A stretch of DNA of 64,000 nt from CAYNZV01 sp965217095 (lineage in GTDB: Bacteria; Latescibacterota; UBA2968; UBA8231): positions 744,001-808,000 of the forward strand of contig OZ244235.1 of the NCBI GenBank assembly GCA_965217095.1, in the 5' to 3' direction. Under the pieces are notes generated by a model. That model was not told where the DNA came from, did not search any database, and saw only the letters and a list, made by a program, of their open reading frames with translations. Positions 18,158-26,268 of the stretch are shown one piece after another. Positions within the stretch are counted from its first letter, which is position 1. Each line of letters opens with the position of its first letter. Position numbers and translations under genes: made by a program.

Positions 18158-19705
18158 TCAGAATACGCGGCTGACCATGCGCAACTCGACCCCTTCAAAA
18201 CCCAGCACCTCGTAGCAGGTCCCCCCGGTACAGGCCAATCCAGGTCGCCGCCTACCGGCGAACAGATTGAGGTTGCGGCCGTTCCGAATCTCCCAGTTCA
18301 TGTTGGCGCCCCACCAATAGGTTGTTCCCGAGATATCGGAGCCGCGCGCCAGCTCGTCGGTGGAACGCTGGAGAACGATCGACCAGGACCAGGCAGGGGC
18401 GCGGTCCACTCCCAAGGTTAGATACAGGTTGCGGTAGGGTAGCTTCTCCCGACCGAAGCGGCGATCGACATCCTGGAACTGAAGATCACCCCGGCCGGCG
18501 TAACGCGAGGTCGCCTGCCACTCTATCCCGCTGCCGACGGTACGTCGACGCTCGTTGTTGAAGCTGCGGTCGCGACTGTAATCGGCAAACAGCTGCCCGT
18601 CGACTTCGGCCGCAAGAGGGAGGTCGGCTTGGGTGAATAGCTCCCAGGAATCCATGTCATCTCTGGATCCTGCATCACCCCGCCGTTTATAAGTGGTGAA
18701 GTTCGTGGTGAGGGTCTGTCCGCCAAGGAATCCGTAGCTGATTTCGAGCTGGGTTCCGCTCTCGTCATCCGCCAGAAGCTCGTGAGTGTCCCGGTTCAGC
18801 AGATACGATTCGTGCTCGCGAATCAACGGAGGCGGGTTGTTGAGCGTCGAAAAAGCGAAGCGCCGGTAATCTTTGTACTCGAAGCTCAAACCGAAACCTC
18901 CACGGGCAAGGGTGAAGGAGGAGTAGAGCGCTCTGGGCAGGTCGCGATCGAGGGAGAACCAGCGAGCCAGGTCCATATCGTACTGGGCGTACTCGCCGTA
19001 GATCTCGGTGTAGCTGTCGCGCAAACCGAGGCGCTCCAAAACGTGACCCAGCCGAACTCTGGCGAACAAGGTTCCTGCATTCTGCTCCCTGCCCCCCGAC
19101 TCGATCTCCAGCAATCCCGTGCCCAGATCGAGAAACGGCGTGAGCTTCAATTCGATCCGCCCGCCCCGGACCGTGCCCTGACGCCGATCTATGCTCGAGA
19201 GGCCGGGCGGGAAGCCGCTGTTGAGTGGCGAGCCGCGCAACAAGACCAGGTCCACCATCCTGTTGTAGTATCGTAGCTGAACTCCATCTAGATCGCGAGC
19301 CAACTGGTACCGACGGCGCGCGCTGCGCTCCTCGGTTATCACGCCCGGCTGCTCGAAGGCATGGAGCAGGAGTCCCTGCCCGATAATGCTGTAGTAGCTG
19401 CCGACACTAAACTCGATCGGCCCGCGATGATAGCGCACGAAGCGTTGGACGAGCTCGTTGTAGTTGCGGCCGGTTTCGCTGGTTCGGTGACTCTCGTTGC
19501 GCACGCCCGCCTGGAGCGCGCCGTAGGTCAGATCCAGGTTCAACTGCACGTACGCCGTGCGTAGATCCGCCGGTCTATCACCGGGGATGTTGCCCAACTG
19601 CGCCTCGGACAGGGTACTGATGCTCATCTGCGCTCCGGCCACAGCAACAAAGAGAAGACAGACGACGCCAAGTGCAACGCCGACACGGCCGGTTCGACGG
19701 TTCAT
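18158..19705 (-). CDS. Probable outer-membrane beta-barrel protein (DUF6029-like)
   Basis: 515 residues with a signal peptide (RVGVALGVVCLLFVAVAGA). The rest is a succession of amphipathic strands with alternating aromatic and polar residues, little helix, and a terminal phenylalanine (RMVSRVF), the usual signal for barrel assembly. Composition and length resemble DUF6029-type outer-membrane proteins of FCB bacteria, but I cannot verify the family. The position next to a Por-sorted surface protein and a TlpA protein suggests a cell-envelope module. It is 37 bases downstream of the dialkylglycine decarboxylase gene and may share its transcript. Confidence 0.7.
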   Translation of the reverse strand: MNRRTGRVGVALGVVCLLFVAVAGAQMSISTLSEAQLGNIPGDRPADLRTAYVQLNLDLTYGALQAGVRNESHRTSETGRNYNELVQRFVRYHRGPIEFSVGSYYSIIGQGLLLHAFEQPGVITEERSARRRYQLARDLDGVQLRYYNRMVDLVLLRGSPLNSGFPPGLSSIDRRQGTVRGGRIELKLTPFLDLGTGLLEIESGGREQNAGTLFARVRLGHVLERLGLRDSYTEIYGEYAQYDMDLARWFSLDRDLPRALYSSFTLARGGFGLSFEYKDYRRFAFSTLNNPPPLIREHESYLLNRDTHELLADDESGTQLEISYGFLGGQTLTTNFTTYKRRGDAGSRDDMDSWELFTQADLPLAAEVDGQLFADYSRDRSFNNERRRTVGSGIEWQATSRYAGRGDLQFQDVDRRFGREKLPYRNLYLTLGVDRAPAWSWSIVLQRSTDELARGSDISGTTYWWGANMNWEIRNGRNLNLFAGRRRPGLACTGGTCYEVLGFEGVELRMVSRVF

Positions 19706-19742
19706 ATGTGTTATCGTCGATGAGCTCTGGCTTGGGCGTATT

Positions 19743-21080
19743 TCACCCGTTGCACTCCTGCAACACCTGCTCTAGTATGGCGAGACCCGAATCGATCTCC
19801 GGTTTGGTAACCGTAAGCGGTGGAGCGATGCGAAATACGCCGCCGAGGCCGGGCAGCTGCACGATGTTCATGTTCAAGCCGAGCTCGAGGCAACGGCGCG
19901 AGATCTGGGCACCCAGATCGGGAGCTGGCGCTCGCGTTTCGCGATCCGCGACAATCTCCACCCCCAGCAAGAGCCCTCTACCGCGCACATCGCCGATGCA
20001 TTCGAAGCGCTCCTGTAGAGATACCAGGCCGGTCCTCAGGTAGGCACCCATCTCCTCAGCGCGCTGCGCAAGTTCCTCCTGTTGGAGCACTCTGACGACG
20101 GCCAACCCGACGTAGGCCGGCAGCGGATCGGAAACGTGCGAGGTGTAGAACAGGAATCCTTTGTCGTGACAGTCGGCTTCGATCTCGGAACTGGTGATTG
20201 TTGCCGCCAGCGGCAGGCCGGCGCCCAAGGTCTTCGACAGGGTGAGGATGTCCGGGGCAACCCCGGAGCGTTGAAAAGCGAACTCCCGGCCTGTACGTCC
20301 CATGCCGGTTTGCGCTTCGTCCAAGACTAACAACATCTCGCGTTCGTCCGCTTTTTCCCGCAGCCGAACGAGGTAGTCTTCTCTGAGCTCGACCACCCCG
20401 CCGACGCTCAAGAGAGGCTCGGCGACGACGGCGGCGTAAGCCCCCACCGACTGGCGGTCCAGGGTGTCGAAGCCCGATTCCAGACAAGTCAGATCACAAC
20501 GATCGCGGCAGTGTTTGATCGGGCAGCGATACGAATTGGGGACCGGCAACGCCATGGCACCCGGAATCCCAGGTCCGTACCCCTTGCGGCCGGCCGAGTA
20601 GGTGATCGACGAGGAGCCGGCGGTCATGCCGTGCCAGGAACCGACAAATCCTACTACCTCGAAACCTCCGGTAAACATCTTTGCCAGGCGCATAGCAGCT
20701 TCGTTTGCCTCGCTGCCGGTATTGACCAGGAGCACCTTCTGCAGCTCGGAGGGAAGCATATGGGCCAGGGCGACGGCCAGCTCGATGACAGGCGGCGACA
20801 GCATGCCGCTGAACAGGTGAAGCACCTGCTTCATCGCCTCTTCCATGGCAGCGAGCATCTCCGGGTGGTTGTGGCCGAGGATGGCGCACATCTGTCCGGA
20901 GGTGAAGTCCAGGATGGCGCGACCGTCGCGGTCGAATACGTAAGAGCCCTGGGCGCGTTCGATAAGAAACGGGGCAAACTGCCCGCCATAGCGGACCAGG
21001 TGTTTTTCGACCGCTTCCCAGAGTTCTCGGTCGTCAGCTTCACTCACGATGTTTGGAATATTCCCGCAAAGGGTAGGCAC
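19743..21080 (-). CDS. Class III aminotransferase, 2,2-dialkylglycine decarboxylase-like
   Basis: 445 residues from ATG 21080; GTG 21044 (VSEADDRELWE) is the start that best matches the family length. PLP lysine is Lys283 (LSKTLGAG), with Asp254 in LDEAQTG. Long stretches match 2,2-dialkylglycine decarboxylase: LDFTSGQM, SATYSAGRKG-like, FYTSHVSDPLPAYVGL, IGDVRGRGLLLGVEIV and MNIVQLPGLGGVFRIAPP. That enzyme decarboxylates dialkyl amino acids such as aminoisobutyrate and transaminates pyruvate. An unusual four-Cys insert (Cys186, 191, 195, 199) sits where the prototype has none that I recall. Divergent from the LmbE-like gene at 21153. Confidence 0.86.
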   Translation of the reverse strand: MPTLCGNIPNIVSEADDRELWEAVEKHLVRYGGQFAPFLIERAQGSYVFDRDGRAILDFTSGQMCAILGHNHPEMLAAMEEAMKQVLHLFSGMLSPPVIELAVALAHMLPSELQKVLLVNTGSEANEAAMRLAKMFTGGFEVVGFVGSWHGMTAGSSSITYSAGRKGYGPGIPGAMALPVPNSYRCPIKHCRDRCDLTCLESGFDTLDRQSVGAYAAVVAEPLLSVGGVVELREDYLVRLREKADEREMLLVLDEAQTGMGRTGREFAFQRSGVAPDILTLSKTLGAGLPLAATITSSEIEADCHDKGFLFYTSHVSDPLPAYVGLAVVRVLQQEELAQRAEEMGAYLRTGLVSLQERFECIGDVRGRGLLLGVEIVADRETRAPAPDLGAQISRRCLELGLNMNIVQLPGLGGVFRIAPPLTVTKPEIDSGLAILEQVLQECNG

Positions 21081-21152
21081 GCGAATCTTGTTGATCTATT
21101 TTAGCCAATTCGGCTACAAAAATGAAGCGACCCACAAAAGGAGAGAACCCAC
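21081..21152. promoter_or_regulatory. Divergent promoter spacer with a small hairpin
   Basis: The 72-base gap between the divergent decarboxylase and deacetylase genes contains a perfect five-base inverted repeat TAGCC-AATTC-GGCTA (about 21103-21117) followed by AAAAA. It could be an operator or a weak terminator-like hairpin. AAAGGAGAG precedes ATG 21153. No classical -10/-35 pair is evident. Confidence 0.3.
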
Positions 21153-22046
21153 ATGCCCTGGTCCCAGACCGAAGAGAAGCTCCAACTGCTAGGTATCTAT
21201 GCCCATCCCCACGATTTAACCCATGCGATTGGGACCATGGGGAATCACGTGAAAAACGGCGACGCTGCCACGGTGGCCATCGTGACCGATGGCGGCGCCA
21301 CCCACAACGAGCGCCTCTGGGAGGAGCTGCACAAGGAAGGCGCCGAGCGCAACAGCGATGTGACCGAGCAGAAACGGCAGGAGTACGCTCAGCAGAAGTA
21401 CGAGGAGGCGAAAACCGCCTGCTCCTATTTCGGGGTTACTGACGTCCGCTTTCTCGGCTACAAGGACAAGCCACTTCTGCGCACCGACGAGATGGTGGAA
21501 ACGGTGGTCGATCTGATTTGCGAGGTGAGACCCGACATATTGATCACTGAGGTGCCGGCGCTGCACTGGATGGATCGCACCTTCGTAACCCCGGACGATC
21601 ACAGCACCTGCTCTGCGGTGGTGACAGAAGCGCTTATTATCGCCCAGCACCCGCATCTGGACGGAGACAAACAGCGCATCCCCCACAAACCGGGCCGGAT
21701 CTATTACATGTCACCGGGCCAACCCGGTGATCAGGTGGATGTTTACATCGACACCTCCGAATGGGAGGAGGAGCGGATCAAAGCGGAGATGGCGTATGCT
21801 TCCCAGGGACACACACCGTCCTACGCCCGCCAACGGGTGCTGCGCCAGTGCGGTAGCTACGGCTGGTCCGCCGGGGTCAATCTGGCGGAGAAGTTCCTCA
21901 AGGGGAATCGCAACGTTGCCTCGTATTTGCCCATTACCGATCTCGACCTGGAGCATTCTCGCGGCTCCGGGATCGATCACGCCGTAAGTGTCATGGGTGA
22001 TGAATACCGGGAGGAAGTGAACCGCACCCTGCGAGCCAAAAAGTGA
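21153..22046 (+). CDS. LmbE/PIG-L family deacetylase
   Basis: 297 residues. The family fold is recognisable from YAHPHDLTHAIGTM at residues 16-29, VTDGGATHNE, and the distal DRTFVTPDDHSTC, which supplies the second histidine. The usual zinc-binding AHPDDE is changed to AHPHDL, so Asp and Glu of the motif are replaced while His18 and Asp21 remain. PIG-L proteins remove N-acetyl groups from GlcNAc derivatives or related molecules. The gene overlaps the propeller gene at 22043 (GTGA), implying that the two products work together. A strong AAAGGAGAG precedes ATG 21153. Confidence 0.82.
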   Translation: MPWSQTEEKLQLLGIYAHPHDLTHAIGTMGNHVKNGDAATVAIVTDGGATHNERLWEELHKEGAERNSDVTEQKRQEYAQQKYEEAKTACSYFGVTDVRFLGYKDKPLLRTDEMVETVVDLICEVRPDILITEVPALHWMDRTFVTPDDHSTCSAVVTEALIIAQHPHLDGDKQRIPHKPGRIYYMSPGQPGDQVDVYIDTSEWEEERIKAEMAYASQGHTPSYARQRVLRQCGSYGWSAGVNLAEKFLKGNRNVASYLPITDLDLEHSRGSGIDHAVSVMGDEYREEVNRTLRAKK

Positions 22047-23626
22047 CCGCGCCAAAGGTCTCCCCATTTGGGCAGCCGCAACTGCGCCCCGATCGCACCC
22101 GGCGCAACCGCGGTTCGTGGAATCCACTGGTCGATCTCACCGAGATCTATGCCGGGCATCGCAGCACCGATCGCCAGGGGGTCTACGACCTCTTCGATGC
22201 CCCGGTTGGGATCGCCCTGCGGGTCGAGATGGCAGGGCGTTCGGACATCCTGCTGGAAGCGGACCCGCTGTGGGAAGCCGGAGGCTCGGTGGGGCCGCTT
22301 TTCATCTGGAAGACGGATGACGGTTTCCACATGCTCTATGAGACCAAGAGTGGAACCGGTTATGCCTGCAGCGACGACGCCTATAACTGGACACGCCCGG
22401 AGCTGGGTGAGGTGGAGTTCGAGGGTTCCATGGCCAACAACCTCCTGGCGAACGGCATCGTCGGTTCAACCGGGGTCTTCCTCGATCCACACGCTCCACC
22501 TGAAGAACGGTTCAAAGCGATGGGTGGGGATATGGCGTGGTATGATCCCGAAACCTGCGAGTCGCTGGACAACGAGGACGCGATGAAGCGGTACGACGCT
22601 CAGGAATACGGCGGCGCGGATTACAATGGCCCACGGGCGGAGATCTGGGGTCGTATGTTGGGATGGATCTCCTCCGACGGCCTTAAATGGGAGCAATTGC
22701 CGGAGCTCGGGAATCGTCCGGTCAATGGCGGCATCTCCGCGCGCTGGGACGAAACCACGGAACAGTACATCTGCTACCAGCAGATTGCGGGCTATCCGGC
22801 CGAAGCATTGAAAGGGATTGGCAGCGCCAATCTGGAGCAGGAATGCCAGCGCCGCACTATCGCCTTTTCGTGCACCCGGGATTTCCGGGTATGGCCGGCC
22901 CCCAAGCAGATCCTGGCGCCCGACGCCCAGGACGAGCTCGACATCGATTTCTACGGCGCCAACTACTTTCCGTATCCAGGGCGCACCGATCTCCACGCCA
23001 TGATCATCCCGGTTTTTCACCGGGCGATAGACCACGTCGATACCCAGATCGCCTTCAGTCGCGACGGATTGTTCTGGGACCGGCCCGAGCGGCGAGCGCT
23101 GCACAATATAGGACCTCCCGGCAGCGGCGACGACTGTCAGGTGCATACCTGGCGCAACGGTATCGTGGAGCTGCCGGACGGTTTTTGGGCCGTACCCTAC
23201 ACCGGGCTCTCGAATCTGCACAACGTAGAAACGGAGTTTCAAGAGCATCTCTTCCCGCGACACCGTGAGATCCAGATCCGTTACGCCCTCTGGCAGCCGC
23301 ACCGTTTCTGCGGCATCGAAGCCGAGGCCGAAGGACGGTTTACCATTCCTACCATATACCGCAGCGGCGACCAGTTGCGGTTGAACTACCGTTGCGCCCC
23401 CGGCGGCTGGATCGCCGTTGAGCTGCTCCCGAAAACCCCCACCCGCAGCCAGCCCGATGTCGAGCCACCTGACGGATTCTCCTTCGAGGACTGCGAACGC
23501 TTGATGGGGGATGAAGCGGATCGGGCTGTGGCCTGGAACGGCAACAGCGATATCACCTCGCTGGGGGATACGGTTTCGATTCGCGTAAAGATGTTTCAGG
23601 CGAAACTGTTCGCCTACAGGATTTGA
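22043..23626 (+). CDS. Glycosidase-like beta-propeller protein, paralogue 1
   Basis: 527 residues from GTG 22043, without signal peptide. It has five-bladed-propeller features of the GH43/GH32/sialidase-like superfamily: LFIWKTDDGFHMLYE, CSDDAYNWTRPELGEVEFEG and NNLL in the first blades, then DPHAPPEERFKAMGGD, FSRDGLFWDRPERRA, and a C-terminal beta-sandwich (GRFTIP...LRLNYRC, WNGNSDIT, VKMFQAKLFAY). It is closely related along its full length to the genes at 26269 and 32763. Family members are typically uncharacterised; a role in cutting or binding sugars is inferred. Translationally coupled to the deacetylase. Lack of a signal peptide suggests a cytoplasmic protein. Confidence 0.8.
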   Translation: MTAPKVSPFGQPQLRPDRTRRNRGSWNPLVDLTEIYAGHRSTDRQGVYDLFDAPVGIALRVEMAGRSDILLEADPLWEAGGSVGPLFIWKTDDGFHMLYETKSGTGYACSDDAYNWTRPELGEVEFEGSMANNLLANGIVGSTGVFLDPHAPPEERFKAMGGDMAWYDPETCESLDNEDAMKRYDAQEYGGADYNGPRAEIWGRMLGWISSDGLKWEQLPELGNRPVNGGISARWDETTEQYICYQQIAGYPAEALKGIGSANLEQECQRRTIAFSCTRDFRVWPAPKQILAPDAQDELDIDFYGANYFPYPGRTDLHAMIIPVFHRAIDHVDTQIAFSRDGLFWDRPERRALHNIGPPGSGDDCQVHTWRNGIVELPDGFWAVPYTGLSNLHNVETEFQEHLFPRHREIQIRYALWQPHRFCGIEAEAEGRFTIPTIYRSGDQLRLNYRCAPGGWIAVELLPKTPTRSQPDVEPPDGFSFEDCERLMGDEADRAVAWNGNSDITSLGDTVSIRVKMFQAKLFAYRI

Positions 23627-23636
23627 CGAGTCAGCG

Positions 23637-23852
23637 GTGCCGGGATCGTTCTCTCGGAGGAGGACGACCATTCAACCGCGATACAACTGGGAATCGGCAC
23701 GCGCGAAGCGGGAGGCCCACATCGGCAGTCTGGAATCGAGGTCGAACGGCGCATTCGAGCTCTACGTCGATGACCTGCAGATGCAGACCTACTGGCTCAG
23801 TCCGGTAGGAATGAAGACAGGCTTTCTGGCCAGGAGCGCCGAGGTGGGGTGA
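23637..23852 (+). pseudogene. 3' fragment of a GH32-like / sialidase-like gene
   Basis: A 71-codon frame whose only recognisable part is EAHIGSLESRSNGAFELY followed by VDDLQMQTYWLS and GFLAR. This matches the pattern of C-terminal beta-sandwich domains of GH32-like proteins (ELYLDD..MQ.Y.L......G). No N-terminal propeller is present, and the upstream bases belong to the preceding gene, so it is read as a leftover 3' end. The match is from pattern memory only. Confidence 0.4.
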
Positions 23853-23919
23853 TCGACACGAATACCTGGCGCAGAGAACCTGATCCGGTGCGCGATGGAG
23901 CCATTTCGCGCTCTGGCGG

Positions 23920-24717
23920 ATGGTCGAACCGTCTGTTTTGACTGAGCGACGCACCGAGGGATATTACGAGACCGTCCTTTACGGCGACAATCTCATCGCA
24001 GACGACAGCTTGCCGGTGTACTTCGACAAGTTGCGCATTGTGACGCGGGGCAAGTTGGCAGATTGGGGCCGCCTTCGCGAGGTTTGGCGCGTCAATACAG
24101 GGGCCTACGACCACCTCATCGATCGACAGCGATACAGGACCCCACCACGCGTGTACCGGCTGGTTTCGGACGCGTACGAGGATCCCCGAAATCCATCCGT
24201 GCAAATGGCGCTGGCTGAAGAGCAGATGCGCCTCGGCAACACGAGCAAAGGCATGGCCGCCCTCAAAACGGCGCTAGGGCTGAAAAACGACATCCTGCTG
24301 AAGCGGATGCAGGAGCCAGGTTTTTCGCGCCGCGCCTGGGCCGGCTACCTGACTCGACATCTGGCGCATACGTCTCGCCGGCAGGCGGCGTTAGGGCAAG
24401 GACGGTCCCCTGGACGAAACGAAGGGGAAACCGTTCTGGACGAGTACGACATTTTCGTCAACTACACGTTCATCTACGTCACCCTCAAAGGGGCCCGAGA
24501 ACTGGCAGCTGCGGGGGACTCGACGGCGGCCGCAGCAGTTCGCGCCGAGGCGATCGCACACAGCGAGGCTGTCCTGGCGCTGCAGCCGAACGCATCCATC
24601 TACCATCTTCTCGGTACAGCACTGCACCGCAGCGATCGACTGCACGAAGCCGCGGTCGCTTTCGCCAACAGCATAGCCCAGTTGATCGGTCTCATTCTCG
24701 CGGAGGAACGAACTTGA
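23920..24717 (+). pseudogene. Internally deleted duplicate of the GT-C membrane protein gene at 38623
   Basis: The first 12 codons (MVEPSVLTERRT) match the start of the 695-residue protein encoded at 38623-40710. The reading then jumps in frame to the segment EGYYETVLYGDNLIADDSL, which lies about 450 residues further in the long copy. From there the two proteins are nearly identical for about 220 residues. All membrane helices and the DD motif are missing, so a transferase function is excluded. The last residues (HEAAVAFANSIAQL) differ from the long copy and look like the more original tetratricopeptide-like end. Upstream bases from about 23875 also match. The copies lie in opposite orientation. 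Confidence 0.88.
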
Positions 24718-24868
24718 GCATCAGGAACGCGGCGCATGTTGGCGTGCACTACAATCTACGAGCACAGCGAGGAGCGCCTTTGGAACGGCTGCGGTACCGT
24801 CACGTCTTTGGCGAAAACCGGTTGGACGTGTTCTATGCCCGATCTGCGAGACGTACTTTAGGCGCCAG

Positions 24869-25891
24869 GTGGGATTAGTGGACCTAGTGAGCAGGCAAAC
24901 CATTCAAATCGCTCTCCTGTCGTGCGCGAGTTTCCTAGTAGCGCTCGTGGTCGGCGAGTTGGGCCTGCGGGGGTTCGGATTTGAATACCAGCTGTATCCC
25001 GCGAGCGTGGAGTTTGGCTGGCCGGACCCCGTTTTGATGGAGAAGGAGTTCGAAGTCGACAGGGAAATGCTGTGGGTCCCGAAGGAATACGGCGACAAAA
25101 TGGCTAACCTGTACAGTACACGTCCATCCGTCGTCTACATGGGCGATTCCTGCACCGCCTGGGGTGCCTACGATAAGGCATTCAAGCAGATTATCGTCAA
25201 GAGACATCCGAAGCGAGGATTTAGTTTCATCAATGTGGGTGTTGGTGGATGGAGTTCGTTTCAGGGATTGCAGCAGATGAAGCAGGACATCGTTAAGATT
25301 GATCCAAAGCTGGTCACCATTTATTACGGCTGGAATGACCATTGGGCGAGTTTTGGGGTCGAGGACAAGGACGTCGCTCGGTTCAATGTTGACAACCCGT
25401 GGGCTGTCACTCTGAGCGAATTGCGCCTGACGCAATTGATAAATCTCTTCGTAGTTGAGATGTATGGAGCATCCGACCGGCGGCGTCGACCCAAACGTGT
25501 ATCACCGGATGATTTTCGTGCCAACCTGACTGCTATAGTAGACGTCGCGCGCGCTAGCGGCATCATTCCGATATTGTTCACGGCTCCGACTTCACACGCC
25601 CCAGGTACAGAGCCGAAGCACCTGGCCTCGAGGTGGCTCCATTCCCTCGACGAACTCGTTCCGCTGCATCGCCAGTACGTAGAGATAGTCAGGGAGGTGG
25701 CGAGCGATAATGACGCCCTGCTACTTGATCTCTTCGAGATATTCTCTCGTCTCCCGCAAGACACTGTGAAAAACCGCTACTTCGTGCCTGACGGCATCCA
25801 CCTCACCAGTGAAGGCTCATTCGTCGCCGCCCACTTTTTCTATGACTTCCTCGAAGCGAACGACTTGCTAGATCTCGTCGTCCCGCCCTAA
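24869..25891 (+). CDS. SGNH/GDSL-type hydrolase, membrane-anchored
   Basis: 340 residues from GTG 24869 (other GTG codons follow closely). An N-terminal hydrophobic segment at residues 12-30 serves as anchor or signal. The SGNH blocks are present: MGDSCTAWG with nucleophile Ser94, a Gly in GVGGWSS, Asn in YYGWNDHW, and DGIHLT with Asp308 and His311. Such enzymes are esterases, often acetyl esterases acting on polysaccharide or cell-wall sugars outside the membrane. The gene is noticeably less GC-rich than its neighbours. The 150 bases before it hold only a short doubtful frame. It likely belonged to the decayed polysaccharide locus nearby. Confidence 0.83.
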   Translation: MGLVDLVSRQTIQIALLSCASFLVALVVGELGLRGFGFEYQLYPASVEFGWPDPVLMEKEFEVDREMLWVPKEYGDKMANLYSTRPSVVYMGDSCTAWGAYDKAFKQIIVKRHPKRGFSFINVGVGGWSSFQGLQQMKQDIVKIDPKLVTIYYGWNDHWASFGVEDKDVARFNVDNPWAVTLSELRLTQLINLFVVEMYGASDRRRRPKRVSPDDFRANLTAIVDVARASGIIPILFTAPTSHAPGTEPKHLASRWLHSLDELVPLHRQYVEIVREVASDNDALLLDLFEIFSRLPQDTVKNRYFVPDGIHLTSEGSFVAAHFFYDFLEANDLLDLVVPP

Positions 25892-26268
25892 GGTGGTCGT
25901 TTCCCCTGGCCGGACTCTTCCCATCAAACATTCCCAAAAAACGCCGAGCAACCAACGCACGGTCCCTTGCTGCGACCTCCGATAATGGCGTTTATTCGCC
26001 CTATCCACGCAACTCATTGCACGATTTCCGCCTCGGTAAAGAACGTGCATTGCCAAGCATACTATGAGTATCGCCGATCGGCCAATAGCCACCAGTTACA
26101 CATGAGCGGTACGAGAATTGAAGCCGCCTCGCCGGATTTCACGTCACGAGGTCCGTTTACGAACCGGCACAATGAGGCCGACGGCGACGCTGGTGCGACG
26201 AACTACTGGAACCCCGAACAAAGAGGTTTGTTCGAGAAAGAGTCAACTCGCAGAATGAAAGGTTAGAC
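25892..26268. other. Intergenic region with two dispersed short repeats, no gene
   Basis: The 377 bases between the SGNH gene and propeller 2 contain no convincing gene; a 99-codon frame here has no protein-like pattern. It holds one copy of a short repeat at 25906-25930 (CTGGCCGGACTCTTC...) and one copy of the 25-base motif at 25982-26006. Both recur elsewhere in the window. No ribosome binding site stands out before ATG 26269 apart from a weak GAAAGG. Confidence 0.6.
25982..26006. repeat. Dispersed 25-base motif, copy A
   Basis: Core GCGTTTATTCGCCCTATCC preceded by ATAATG. Near-identical copies lie at 27993-28016 and 58244-58268. All three are in intergenic DNA. A and C differ at one base across the 25; B differs by a small change in the ATAATG part. 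Confidence 0.75.

Noticed and set aside
22466..23671. 401-codon minus-strand frame opposite propeller 1
   Set aside because: Same reason: shadow of the propeller gene; a similar shadow occurs opposite propeller 2, as expected from paralogous coding sequence.
25967..26266. 99-codon frame between the SGNH and propeller 2 genes
   Set aside because: It includes the dispersed motif, has no ribosome binding site and no protein-like pattern.
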